From NCBI GenBank assembly GCA_902773035.1, contig CACYDB010000214.1, forward strand, positions 1 through 5,672: a stretch of DNA of 5,672 nt, written 5' to 3'. The first letter of the stretch is position 1. Every line of letters starts with the position of its first letter. The position numbers were made by a program, and so were the translations under genes. The notes beneath the pieces were generated by a model. That model did no database searches. It was not told the origin of the DNA and was given only the letters and a program-made list of their open reading frames with translations. This DNA is from an uncultured Ruminococcus sp. GTDB lineage: Bacteria > Bacillota > Clostridia > Oscillospirales > Acutalibacteraceae. Shown in pieces: positions 1-5,672 of this stretch.

Positions 1-1168
1 GATTCCAGTTGTAGCCGTTGAGGTAATTGCCGTTGCCACCACCTACCGCGATTACGGATTTAACCGCAAGACCTGTGTTACGGGTTACGCCGTCGCCCGT
101 TACGCTGATTTCTTCTGTTTCGGGATTAAAGGTAACTGTTACGTCGCAGGCTGAAACTACGTTGAATTCGTAGTTATCGCCTGTTTCTTTCTCACCCCAG
201 CTATACTCCCACGAGTGATTCTTAAGTACCTTTAACTGAATATCGTTCTCCGGCTCAACGTATGTGTATGTGATGGAATATACGTCGCCGTCCTTGGTCA
301 TATCATTTTGTGCATTCGAAGCATCCCATGATGTGCCGAACATAGCGGCGGATGAACCGGCGACTGTGTATAAGGCGCGGTTTACGCCGTCACCCGTTAC
401 GCTGATTTCATATGTTTCAGGGTTAAAGGTAATTGTTACGTCGCAGGTTGAAAGCACATTGAACCAGTAGTTATTGCCTGTCTCATCTCCCCAGCTTTCG
501 CCCCATGAGTGATTCTTAAGCACCTTGAACTGAATTTCGTTCTCAGGCTCAACGTTTGTGTATGTGATTGAATATACGCCGCCATTCTTGGTCATATCAT
601 TTTGCGTATTAGAAGCGTCCCATCCTGTGCCGAATATATCGGGGGATGAACCCGCGACTGTATATGTGTCGGCATTTTCAGGCTCCGTCGCAGACTCAGG
701 CGCTGTTGTAGGCTCAGGCTCATCTGTCGGTAGATCAGCGCCCTCGAGGGTAACGGTTTTCGTATTATGGTCTGCCGATTTAACGTAAAACGCGTTTGCT
801 ATTGAGCCGTCCTTGTAAGGCACATAATAAGAGCCTTCCCAATCTTCAAATACCACCTTGCCTTTGTCAGTAATGATATCAAACATTCCATTTTCAAAAA
901 GACTATCCTCGTCGTAAACCGAATCGCCGTCCGTATCAGCATATGTTCCGGCTTTCAGAGTAACCGTGTATTCGTAGCTCTCGTCTTCAACAAGATTTAC
1001 GCCTACGGCGATATAATCTCCTGCCTCAAGGTCTGAGAAAGACAAATCACCGCTGTAGTAGATTGCGCCTGTAGTCGCGCTCGAGATTACGGGAACAGCT
1101 ACTAACAAGCTAAGTACCATCATTACCGCCAGAATTACACTGAGCGGTCTTTTAACTATTTTTGTCAT
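1..1168 (-). CDS. Secreted multi-module X25-like (starch-binding type) protein, C-terminus off window
   Basis: An uninterrupted frame reads leftward from ATG at 1168 to the window edge, giving 389 residues. GGAGG lies 7 nt before the ATG. Residues 1-30 are a signal peptide: MTKIVKR, a hydrophobic core, then a likely cut after VISSA. Residues 31-144 form a domain I do not recognise (GDLSFSDLEAGDY near its start). Residues 145-168 are an acidic Pro/Thr/Glu linker. Two modules follow at 169-266 and 267-365, each starting YTVAGSS and carrying FGT-W, NDMTK, VYSITYT, KVLKNHSW, SWG, CDVT-TFNPET and ISVTGDGV. This pattern matches the X25 modules of pullulanases and amylases, which are starch-associated. 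A third module begins near residue 373 (AVGGGNGNYLNGYNWN). An extracellular glucan-binding or amylolytic role is inferred; any catalytic or anchoring domain would be beyond the left edge. The gene is divergent from the CHAP gene. The frame and signal peptide are firm, the module family likely, the enzyme class unknown. Confidence 0.88.
   Translation of the reverse strand, partial: MTKIVKRPLSVILAVMMVLSLLVAVPVISSATTGAIYYSGDLSFSDLEAGDYIAVGVNLVEDESYEYTVTLKAGTYADTDGDSVYDEDSLFENGMFDIITDKGKVVFEDWEGSYYVPYKDGSIANAFYVKSADHNTKTVTLEGADLPTDEPEPTTAPESATEPENADTYTVAGSSPDIFGTGWDASNTQNDMTKNGGVYSITYTNVEPENEIQFKVLKNHSWGESWGDETGNNYWFNVLSTCDVTITFNPETYEISVTGDGVNRALYTVAGSSAAMFGTSWDASNAQNDMTKDGDVYSITYTYVEPENDIQLKVLKNHSWEYSWGEKETGDNYEFNVVSACDVTVTFNPETEEISVTGDGVTRNTGLAVKSVIAVGGGNGNYLNGYNWN
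74..664 (-). repeat. Tandem duplication of a ~294-297 bp X25-like module
   Basis: Two adjacent in-frame copies lie at 371-664 (residues 169-266) and 74-370 (residues 267-365). By eye they differ by about 20 substitutions over ~96 aligned residues, plus one extra Lys codon in the second copy (GEKETG against GDETG). Long runs match at the DNA level, for example around 264-282 and 558-576, which are exactly 294 bp apart. This is intragenic duplication of a binding module, common in starch-binding proteins. The third module beginning at the edge (KSVIAVGGGN) is visibly more divergent. Confidence 0.9.
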
Positions 1169-1173
1169 ATAAA

Positions 1174-1180
1174 TTCCTCC
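1174..1180 (-). promoter_or_regulatory. Ribosome binding site for the X25-like gene
   Basis: GGAGGAA on the minus strand, with GGAGG 7 nt before ATG at 1168. It fixes the start of a gene whose far end is missing. It overlaps an out-of-frame ATG at 1182 that hits a stop after five codons. Confidence 0.85.
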
Positions 1181-1260
1181 ATGAATTTTGATTTTTAAAT
1201 ATAATCATTGTTTATTCGGGTCTGTCCGCTGACCGCGTATTAATTTGCCAATACCGGATA

Positions 1261-1277
1261 TCGACTGATTCAGTCGA
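1261..1277. promoter_or_regulatory. 17-bp perfect palindrome, candidate operator
   Basis: TCGACTGA-T-TCAGTCGA: two 8-bp arms around a single central base. It lies about 33-50 nt downstream of the predicted start point for the left gene and about 93 bp upstream of its ATG. The near-zero spacer favours a binding site for a dimeric helix-turn-helix repressor over an RNA hairpin, although a 5-bp stem with a 7-nt loop is also possible. The regulator is unknown. Confidence 0.45.
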
Positions 1278-1316
1278 ACAAATAAACAAAAGGTTACCGA
1301 ATTAATTCACCTCAAC

Positions 1317-1344
1317 AGTATAGCATATTTACATTTTTTATCAA
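1317..1344 (-). promoter_or_regulatory. Sigma-A type promoter for the X25-like gene
   Basis: On the minus strand a -35 TTGATA (1344-1339, 5 of 6 to consensus) is followed after 16 nt by -10 TATACT (1322-1317, 5 of 6). TGC directly before it makes an extended -10. Initiation is expected near 1310, giving a leader of about 140 nt. This is the best-looking promoter in the window. Confidence 0.65.
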
Positions 1345-1504
1345 TCCATAAAAGAATTTTGTGTATATTTTTTCGCCGTGTTTTAAAAACAGCTTACAGT
1401 CCCGTGATAGTAAGGCTTACGCCGCCTGACCGTAAAATATGCTTTTTGCAAATTGCATAAAATTGAAGGCTGAAATTTGTGCAGTTAAACAAGCGAAAAT
1501 AGTA

Positions 1505-1532
1505 TTGATTTGTGATAGAATATATCCATAAT
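1505..1532 (+). promoter_or_regulatory. Weak candidate promoter for the CHAP gene
   Basis: TTGATT (1505-1510, 4 of 6) and CATAAT (1527-1532, 5 of 6) are separated by 16 nt. An alternative is the extended -10 TGATAGAAT (1513-1521), which has no convincing -35. Either would start transcription about 30-45 nt before the ATG at 1571. Confidence 0.4.
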
Positions 1533-1570
1533 TTAAAAACCCCTTGATTCCGGGGTGGAAAGGACAGAAT

Positions 1571-3331
1571 ATGAAACTCAAAAAAATGCTCTGCGTACTT
1601 ATGACGCTGTGCGTACTCTTATCGGGAATAATGTGCTGTAGCTTCTCAGCGTCAGCCGAGGATTTCCGCTTCTCCGATGAGTACAAGACCTCGCCGTTTT
1701 ATACAGCGCTGACGGAAGCGATTGAAAACAGCGGCGATAAAACTATGATGGAAAAAACTCTCGCCGTCGCCTTATCTCAGGAGGGCTACAAAAACTACGC
1801 CACTGACGGCGCCGATCTTGATCAGGCGAGAGCTGACGGACTCCTCTGGACAGGCAAGGAGCTCCGTATGAATTCAAGCGACACAGGAAACACCGAGTAC
1901 ACCCGCTGGGCTCAGAGATACGTTATGAACAGAGCCGAGAGTACTCAGTACCTTGACTGCGACTGGTGCGCGATTTTTGCAAGCTGGTGTATGTATCAGG
2001 CGGGCTACTACAGCGAGGAAGCGCTGAAAAGATGCTACTACTCCTACTACGCCAACCCCTCCGTTTCCTATGACGCGGACGGCTGGATCCTCGCCTTCAA
2101 CCTCGATCAGCGCAGGGTGTGGTACACTCCCACCGCGGTTGATTTCCTCGAAAAAAATAACTGGAACACCTATTACAACACCGACACAGATCCCTTTGAG
2201 ATCGACTATAAGCCGGGCGGACTGGTATTCTTCACTTGGGACGGAGTACCCGGCGGCATTGACCACGTCGCGATCGTTGTTGACTACGACAAGGATACAC
2301 ACGTTCTGACATACACCAACGGCAACTCCGACGGTATGGTGATCACAAGGCAGATCGATCTCGACGAGACCGAGGAATTCAGAGGTCAGGCTCTCGCGAA
2401 GAACTCCGCGCGTATCGCCGCCTACGGTGAGTACGACAAGATCCTGCCGCTCGAGAAAAAGACTATTACCTCCGAGGTCAAGGAGATCGTCTGGGATTTG
2501 AGCTCTTCCTCGGGCATCAAGGTTCAGACCGATTCCGAGTCCAAGGTATGCTCGGTTTATGTGGACAGAAGCTACCTCGGCTCGACTATCGAGAGCAATA
2601 TGGTTCTGCTTGAGGGCAGAATGGCAATTGGAAGATCCGAGATGAAGAAAATCTCCGTCGGCGAGCATACGATGACGCTGACGTTTGACGACGGCGACCT
2701 CAGCATACCGCTGAAAATCACCGACGGTCCCGATGAACCCGAGCCTGTTACAGAAACGACAAGCGCTACTGTTCCCACCACCGAACCCGCTACAGACGCG
2801 ACAAGCGCTACACAGGCTCCAACTGAGCCCGTTACCGACGCGACCTGCGCTACTGTACCCGCTACCGAGCCTGTCGCAAAAGAAAAGAAAACTACGGTCA
2901 CGCTTTCAAAGTCGTCCGTCAAGCTCTATACAAAAGCTACATACACCATCAAAGCGACTGTTAAGAATCCAAAGGGTAAGACTGCCTACACTTCATCTGA
3001 CAAGAAGGTCGCGACTGTAAGCGCGAGCGGTAAGATAAAGGCGCTCAAAAAGGGCACCGCGTACATCACCGTTAAGAATAACGGAGTTTCAAAGAAGCTT
3101 AAGCTTACCGTAAAGAATCCGTCGCTCAAGAAATCGTCGGCGGTCATCGGCAAGAACAAGACCGTTAAAATCAATGTCAAGGGCTCGGGCAAATTCACCT
3201 TCAAATCAACGAATAAGAAGGTTGCCGCTGTAAGCTCCAAGGGCGTTGTCAGGGGCAGGTCGAAGGGCAAGGCTTATATCAAGGTAAAGGCAAACGGCAA
3301 GACCTTGAAGTTTAAGGTCACAGTATCATAA
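1571..3331 (+). CDS. Secreted CHAP-type cysteine hydrolase with X2-like and Big2-like domains
   Basis: The product is 586 residues. ATG at 1571 is chosen over an in-frame TTG at 1544 because AAAGGA lies 6 nt before it and MKLKKM begins a proper signal peptide, probably cut after ASA (residue 29). Residues ~60-290 are a CHAP-like domain: ALSQEGY, YTRW, then DWCAIFASW with the likely nucleophile Cys133, and DHVAIVVDYD with the likely His232. YTNGN (248-252) stands where many CHAP domains have an EGN motif. Such enzymes usually act as peptidoglycan amidases or endopeptidases, but the substrate is not evident. Residues ~300-385 (SVYVDRSYLGS, ISVGEHTMTLTF) resemble an X2-like beta domain. A Thr/Pro linker spans 391-436. 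Residues ~439-517 and ~518-586 are Lys-rich Ig-like Big2-type repeats ending at the C-terminus. No dockerin, sortase signal or membrane anchor was seen. It is probably monocistronic or partly read through into the next gene. Confidence 0.9.
   Translation: MKLKKMLCVLMTLCVLLSGIMCCSFSASAEDFRFSDEYKTSPFYTALTEAIENSGDKTMMEKTLAVALSQEGYKNYATDGADLDQARADGLLWTGKELRMNSSDTGNTEYTRWAQRYVMNRAESTQYLDCDWCAIFASWCMYQAGYYSEEALKRCYYSYYANPSVSYDADGWILAFNLDQRRVWYTPTAVDFLEKNNWNTYYNTDTDPFEIDYKPGGLVFFTWDGVPGGIDHVAIVVDYDKDTHVLTYTNGNSDGMVITRQIDLDETEEFRGQALAKNSARIAAYGEYDKILPLEKKTITSEVKEIVWDLSSSSGIKVQTDSESKVCSVYVDRSYLGSTIESNMVLLEGRMAIGRSEMKKISVGEHTMTLTFDDGDLSIPLKITDGPDEPEPVTETTSATVPTTEPATDATSATQAPTEPVTDATCATVPATEPVAKEKKTTVTLSKSSVKLYTKATYTIKATVKNPKGKTAYTSSDKKVATVSASGKIKALKKGTAYITVKNNGVSKKLKLTVKNPSLKKSSAVIGKNKTVKINVKGSGKFTFKSTNKKVAAVSSKGVVRGRSKGKAYIKVKANGKTLKFKVTVS
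2741..2866 (+). repeat. 3 x 42-bp in-frame linker repeat
   Basis: Three consecutive 14-residue units at 2741-2782, 2783-2824 and 2825-2866 read EPVTETTSATVPTT, EPATDATSATQAPT and EPVTDATCATVPAT, with a partial fourth (EPVAKE) after them. They form the flexible Thr/Pro linker between the X2-like domain and the Big2-like domains. The third unit replaces Ser with Cys. Confidence 0.9.
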
Positions 3332-3387
3332 ATACGGATTTATAAGAAGAACTGCCCGTATGAAGCGAAATTTAAAAGATAAAAATA

Positions 3388-3416
3388 TTGTTATGACAAG
3401 CGGGTTGTGATATACT
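3388..3416 (+). promoter_or_regulatory. Promoter for the three-TM membrane protein
   Basis: TTGTTA (3388-3393, 4 of 6), a 17-nt spacer, then TATACT (3411-3416, 5 of 6) preceded by TGA as an extended -10. This gives a leader of about 30 nt before the ATG at 3453. Confidence 0.6.
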
Positions 3417-3441
3417 GATTATAAAGCAAACCATATTGAAC

Positions 3442-3446
3442 GGAGA
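3442..3446 (+). promoter_or_regulatory. Ribosome binding site for the membrane protein
   Basis: GGAGA, 6 nt before ATG at 3453, supports that start codon. Confidence 0.75.
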
Positions 3447-3452
3447 AAAAAT

Positions 3453-4199
3453 ATGTCTGTGGATAAATCGGAGCTTGAAGCCAAGGCTCCTGAAAAAGAA
3501 GATAAAAAGACTCAAAAAAAGCCGTTGATCACCGACAAGCGTATTGAGATCGCCGTCGCAGCTTTACTGGGTCTAACGGCTTTGCTGTCAGCCTGGGCAA
3601 CATGGATAGGCTCGCTGCACGGCGGTATACAATCTATCAATTTTACAAAAAGTAATAACTACGCCTCGAACGCCACCGCGACCTACAATTCGACGGTACA
3701 GCTTTATCTTTCCGATTTGATGACCTGGAACACCGTGAGCGACTATCAGCTCAAAGCCAAGGTCGCGAGAGTGGACGGCAAGAAAAAGGAAGCTGAAATC
3801 TACGAGGAAAAGGCTGACTCCTTCCTTAAACAGAACAGCAGCGAGATACTTTTGGACGCGATCGGGAAAATGGACGAGAGTATGAACTCGCCGTTTGAGG
3901 TCGAGGGTATACGCGAAAAATACATCGCGGAAGCTGAGAAGCTTTATGCGGACTCGATAAATCATCTCGAGGAGGGCAAGCGTGACAATTCCAAGGGTGA
4001 CGCCTATAACCTCGTTGAAGTTATTTACTCCATAGTACTGTTCCTGCTCGGTATTGTCGGCGTACTAAAGGACAGGACAAGCCGCGTAATGATCCTGCTT
4101 ATATCCATCATCGGCATAGCGATCACCACGATTTATATGTGTACGATACCTCTCCCCACCGGCTTCAATATCTTCAACTACTTCGGAATACTCAAATAG
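3453..4199 (+). CDS. Three-TM membrane protein of unknown function
   Basis: The product is 248 residues and I do not recognise it with confidence. Residues 1-30 are a charged Lys/Glu-rich tail. TM1 is about 31-53 (IEIAVAALLG, LSAWATWIG). Residues 54-185 are a polar, mostly helical segment with many Lys, Glu, Ala and Tyr residues, some coiled-coil-like (AEIYEEKADSF, YIAEAEKLYADS). TM2 is about 186-205 and TM3 about 211-233, joined by KDRTSR. By the positive-inside rule the N-tail and the KDRTSR loop are cytoplasmic and the central ~130 residues are outside. One hydrophobic helix before a helical insert and a C-terminal TM pair recall the poorly known DUF4337-type proteins, but that is a weak analogy. 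It has its own promoter and terminator, so it looks monocistronic. No catalytic motif is visible. Confidence 0.88.
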   Translation: MSVDKSELEAKAPEKEDKKTQKKPLITDKRIEIAVAALLGLTALLSAWATWIGSLHGGIQSINFTKSNNYASNATATYNSTVQLYLSDLMTWNTVSDYQLKAKVARVDGKKKEAEIYEEKADSFLKQNSSEILLDAIGKMDESMNSPFEVEGIREKYIAEAEKLYADSINHLEEGKRDNSKGDAYNLVEVIYSIVLFLLGIVGVLKDRTSRVMILLISIIGIAITTIYMCTIPLPTGFNIFNYFGILK

Positions 4200-4203
4200 C
4201 TTT

Positions 4204-4229
4204 AAAGGGCGCCTGAACGGCGCCTTTTT
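4204..4229 (+). terminator. Intrinsic terminator of the three-TM gene
   Basis: AAAGGGCGCC (4204-4213), loop TGAAC, then GGCGCCTTTT (4219-4228) form a 10-bp stem with one G-U pair, ending in a run of five T (4225-4229). It starts 5 nt after the TAG stop. The reverse strand offers only a short T run, so activity in that direction would be weaker. Confidence 0.8.
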
Positions 4230-4239
4230 GTTTACCTGT

Positions 4240-4283
4240 AAAAATGGTGAAGGCGCACACATCATTACGATGCGCACGCCTTC
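4240..4283 (-). terminator. Probable terminator of the Amt-PII gene
   Basis: On the minus strand, 4283-4249 folds into a 15-bp stem with a 5-nt loop (GTAAT), including three G-U pairs. After four nucleotides comes TTTTT (4244-4240). The three wobble pairs become A-C mismatches on the plus strand, so the complete stem forms only in minus-strand RNA. It lies 68 nt beyond the TGA at 4351. Confidence 0.7.
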
Positions 4284-4350
4284 TATAAAGAAATGGAATG
4301 GAAGCGTTACTCAATTCAACACCTTGTCATTGGCGCTCGGGACTCCCAAA

Positions 4351-5672
4351 TCAGTCGTAGTTCTGCATAGCCTCAAGTCCTGTCTGACCTGTACGAACCT
4401 TTACGACCTCCTCTACGTCATATACGAAGATTTTTCCGTCACCGATATGACCTGTGTAGAGAGTTTTCTTCGCCGCCTCGATTACCTTACCGACGGGAAC
4501 CATACATACAACAATATCAAGCTGCACTTTGGGCAGGAGATTTGTCTCGATCTGAACTCCGCGGTAGTACTCGGGCTTACCCTTCTGAACGCCGCAGCCG
4601 AGAACGTGAGTGACCGTCATACCGGTGATGCCGATTTCCATAAGAGCGTTCTTGAGCGGCTCGAGCCTTGACTCGCGGCAGATGATCTGAACCTTGCTGA
4701 TCTTAGGCGTACCGTCGTCGAAGGTCGGCATTTTCTTAACGGGGATTGCCTCCGCGACAGGTGTATCGCCGCTTACCATAACGGGAGGCGCCGCCGCTAC
4801 ACCCTCCTCAACATACTCGGGGAGCATACTGAAGCCCGCGTAAGCAGAAGGCATACCGTGCTCCGTAGCGTCGAGACCCAAGGTCTCCTCCTCGCGCGAA
4901 ACACGAAGTCCAAAAATCTTTTTGATAAGCAAGAATGTCGCTGTGATTGTGATTACCGTCCAGCCCGCGACTGATACAAAGCCTAAAAGCTGCAAGCCCA
5001 TAAGCTCAAAGCCTCCGCCGTAGAATAATCCGACGAGCTTTTCACCCGCGGCGTTCGCGATCGAATAGCCGGGAGCGGAATCGGTTGCGAACAGTCCTAC
5101 CGCGAGCGTACCCCAGATACCGTTGAGCATATGAACCGCTACAGCGCCTACAGGGTCGTCGATGTGGAGCTTGTAATCGAGCAACCATACACCGAACACT
5201 ACGAGCAGTCCCGAAACTATACCGATGACTACGGCGCCGAGAGCGTCAGTCACGTCACAGGGAGCAGTGATCGCTACCAAGCCTGCCAGTGACGCGTTAA
5301 GGCACATACTGACGTCGGGCTTGCCGTACTTGAGCCATGTAAAAATCATACATGTAACTGTCGCGAGCGCGGGAGCGATTGTTGTAGTCAGGAAAATCGA
5401 GCCCAACTGTTCAACGGAAGTCGCCGCGGCTCCGTTAAAGCCGTACCATCCGAGCCAGAGGATAAATACACCCAAGGCTCCGAGGGCGATGTTGTGACCG
5501 GGGAACGCGCCTACCTTGACGCTGCCGTCCTTACCCTTCTTGAACTTACCGATACGCGCTCCGAGAATTTTAGCGCCGATTAAAGCGGAGATACCGCCGA
5601 CCATATGGATCGCGCAGGAGCCTGCAAAATCGTGGAAGCCCATCTGACTGAGCCAGCCGCCGCCCCAGATCC
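4351..5672 (-). CDS. amt: Ammonium transporter (Amt) with C-terminal PII domain, N-terminus off window
   Basis: The frame runs from the right edge (IWGGGWLSQMG) to TGA at 4351. The Met at 5643 is internal, because the preceding codons encode the conserved Amt WGGG segment. Roughly the first 150-170 residues are missing. Counting that Met as 1, DFAGSCAIH (5-13) holds the pore residues equivalent to AmtB Asp160 and His168. DDPVGAVAVH (162-171) ends in the second pore His (AmtB His318). EHGMPSAY (261-268) is the usual Amt C-terminal motif. A Pro/Ala-rich linker leads to a full PII domain at 315-430 (nt 4701-4354). It aligns to E. coli GlnB without gaps: GITGMTVT, GVQKGK, YYRG, LPK, TGHIGDGKIF and VRTG. 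Amt proteins conduct ammonium across the inner membrane and PII proteins gate them in response to ATP/ADP and 2-oxoglutarate; here the gate is covalently attached. The fusion itself is certain from the single frame. Confidence 0.96.
   Translation of the reverse strand, partial: IWGGGWLSQMGFHDFAGSCAIHMVGGISALIGAKILGARIGKFKKGKDGSVKVGAFPGHNIALGALGVFILWLGWYGFNGAAATSVEQLGSIFLTTTIAPALATVTCMIFTWLKYGKPDVSMCLNASLAGLVAITAPCDVTDALGAVVIGIVSGLLVVFGVWLLDYKLHIDDPVGAVAVHMLNGIWGTLAVGLFATDSAPGYSIANAAGEKLVGLFYGGGFELMGLQLLGFVSVAGWTVITITATFLLIKKIFGLRVSREEETLGLDATEHGMPSAYAGFSMLPEYVEEGVAAAPPVMVSGDTPVAEAIPVKKMPTFDDGTPKISKVQIICRESRLEPLKNALMEIGITGMTVTHVLGCGVQKGKPEYYRGVQIETNLLPKVQLDIVVCMVPVGKVIEAAKKTLYTGHIGDGKIFVYDVEEVVKVRTGQTGLEAMQNYD

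Larger units (their letters stand above)
1169..1570. other. Divergent intergenic regulatory region
   Basis: This 402-bp AT-rich gap separates the left secreted-protein gene from the CHAP gene and holds no convincing ORF. It contains a minus-strand promoter at 1317-1344, followed by a leader of about 140 nt that carries a 17-bp palindrome (1261-1277) and a possible bulged hairpin (1234-1257). GAATTAATTC at 1299-1308 is a 10-bp palindrome beside the expected minus-strand start point. On the plus side there is a weaker promoter at 1505-1532 and a small stem (ACCCC/GGGGT, 1539-1556) just before the CHAP ribosome binding site. No riboswitch class was recognised in the leader. Confidence 0.7.

Noticed and set aside
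1168..1182. ATG at 1182 overlapping the ribosome binding site of the left gene
   Set aside because: It reads five codons into a stop (ATG GAG GAA TTT ATA TGA) and has no upstream ribosome binding site.
1386..1419. Minus-strand hairpin (AGC-C-TTAC/GTAAGCT) followed by GTTTTT
   Set aside because: It is terminator-like, but the stem is short and bulged with a 12-nt loop, and no minus-strand gene ends there. It may be chance.
1448..1484. TGCAAATT ... AATTTGTGCA imperfect inverted repeat upstream of the CHAP gene
   Set aside because: The arms do not match in register and the region is AT-rich, so it is probably chance.
1544..1570. TTG at 1544 as the start of the CHAP gene
   Set aside because: It would place nine residues (MIPGWKGQN) before the signal peptide and consume the AAAGGA ribosome binding site that serves the ATG at 1571.
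1874..2668. Minus-strand 264-codon open frame
   Set aside because: It lies entirely antisense to the CHAP gene, whose domains are clear. Its Val/Gly-rich translation has no recognisable family, so it is a shadow frame.
3332..3361. ATACGG/CCGTAT inverted repeat after the CHAP stop codon
   Set aside because: The stem is only 6 bp with an 18-nt loop and no following T-run, so it is not a convincing terminator.
4228..4671. Plus-strand 147-codon open frame over the Amt-PII end
   Set aside because: It is antisense to the well-conserved PII domain and overlaps the terminator hairpin. No ribosome binding site or protein family was seen.

Overview
The window reads as a chromosomal fragment of an anaerobic gut-type Clostridia, most like the Ruminococcus/Oscillospiraceae group. 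This is inferred from strong GGAGG-type ribosome binding sites, secreted proteins built from X25-like starch-binding modules and Big2-like Ig domains joined by Thr/Pro/Glu linkers, and an ammonium transporter fused to a PII domain. No phage, transposon, CRISPR, tRNA or rRNA signal was seen.

Layout from left to right. (1) 1-1168, minus strand: the N-terminal 389 residues of a secreted protein, running off the left edge. It has a signal peptide, a unique N-terminal domain, an acidic Pro/Thr linker, two near-duplicate 98-99 residue X25-like modules and the start of a third. (2) 1169-1570: a divergent intergenic region with a good minus-strand promoter, a 17-bp perfect palindrome in the long leader of the left gene, and a weaker plus-strand promoter. 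(3) 1571-3331, plus: a secreted CHAP-type cysteine hydrolase with a central X2-like beta domain, a 3 x 42-bp Thr/Pro linker and two C-terminal Big2-like domains. (4) 3453-4199, plus: a three-TM membrane protein of unknown function with its own promoter and an intrinsic terminator. (5) 4351-5672, minus: the C-terminal part of an Amt ammonium transporter fused to a complete PII (GlnB/GlnK) domain, converging on gene 4 with its own terminator hairpin. Its 5' end lies beyond the right edge.

The four genes look like independent transcription units, and nothing shows that they form one pathway. The two left genes are extracellular: one probably binds starch-like glucan, the other probably cleaves peptidoglycan or peptide bonds at the surface. 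The Amt-PII gene is nitrogen acquisition with a built-in sensor. I see no convincing new multi-gene system. The most unusual items are the PII domain, which lacks the uridylylation tyrosine while keeping its ligand and pore-plug residues, the recent-looking X25 duplication, the operator-like palindrome in the left gene's leader, and the unassigned three-TM protein.
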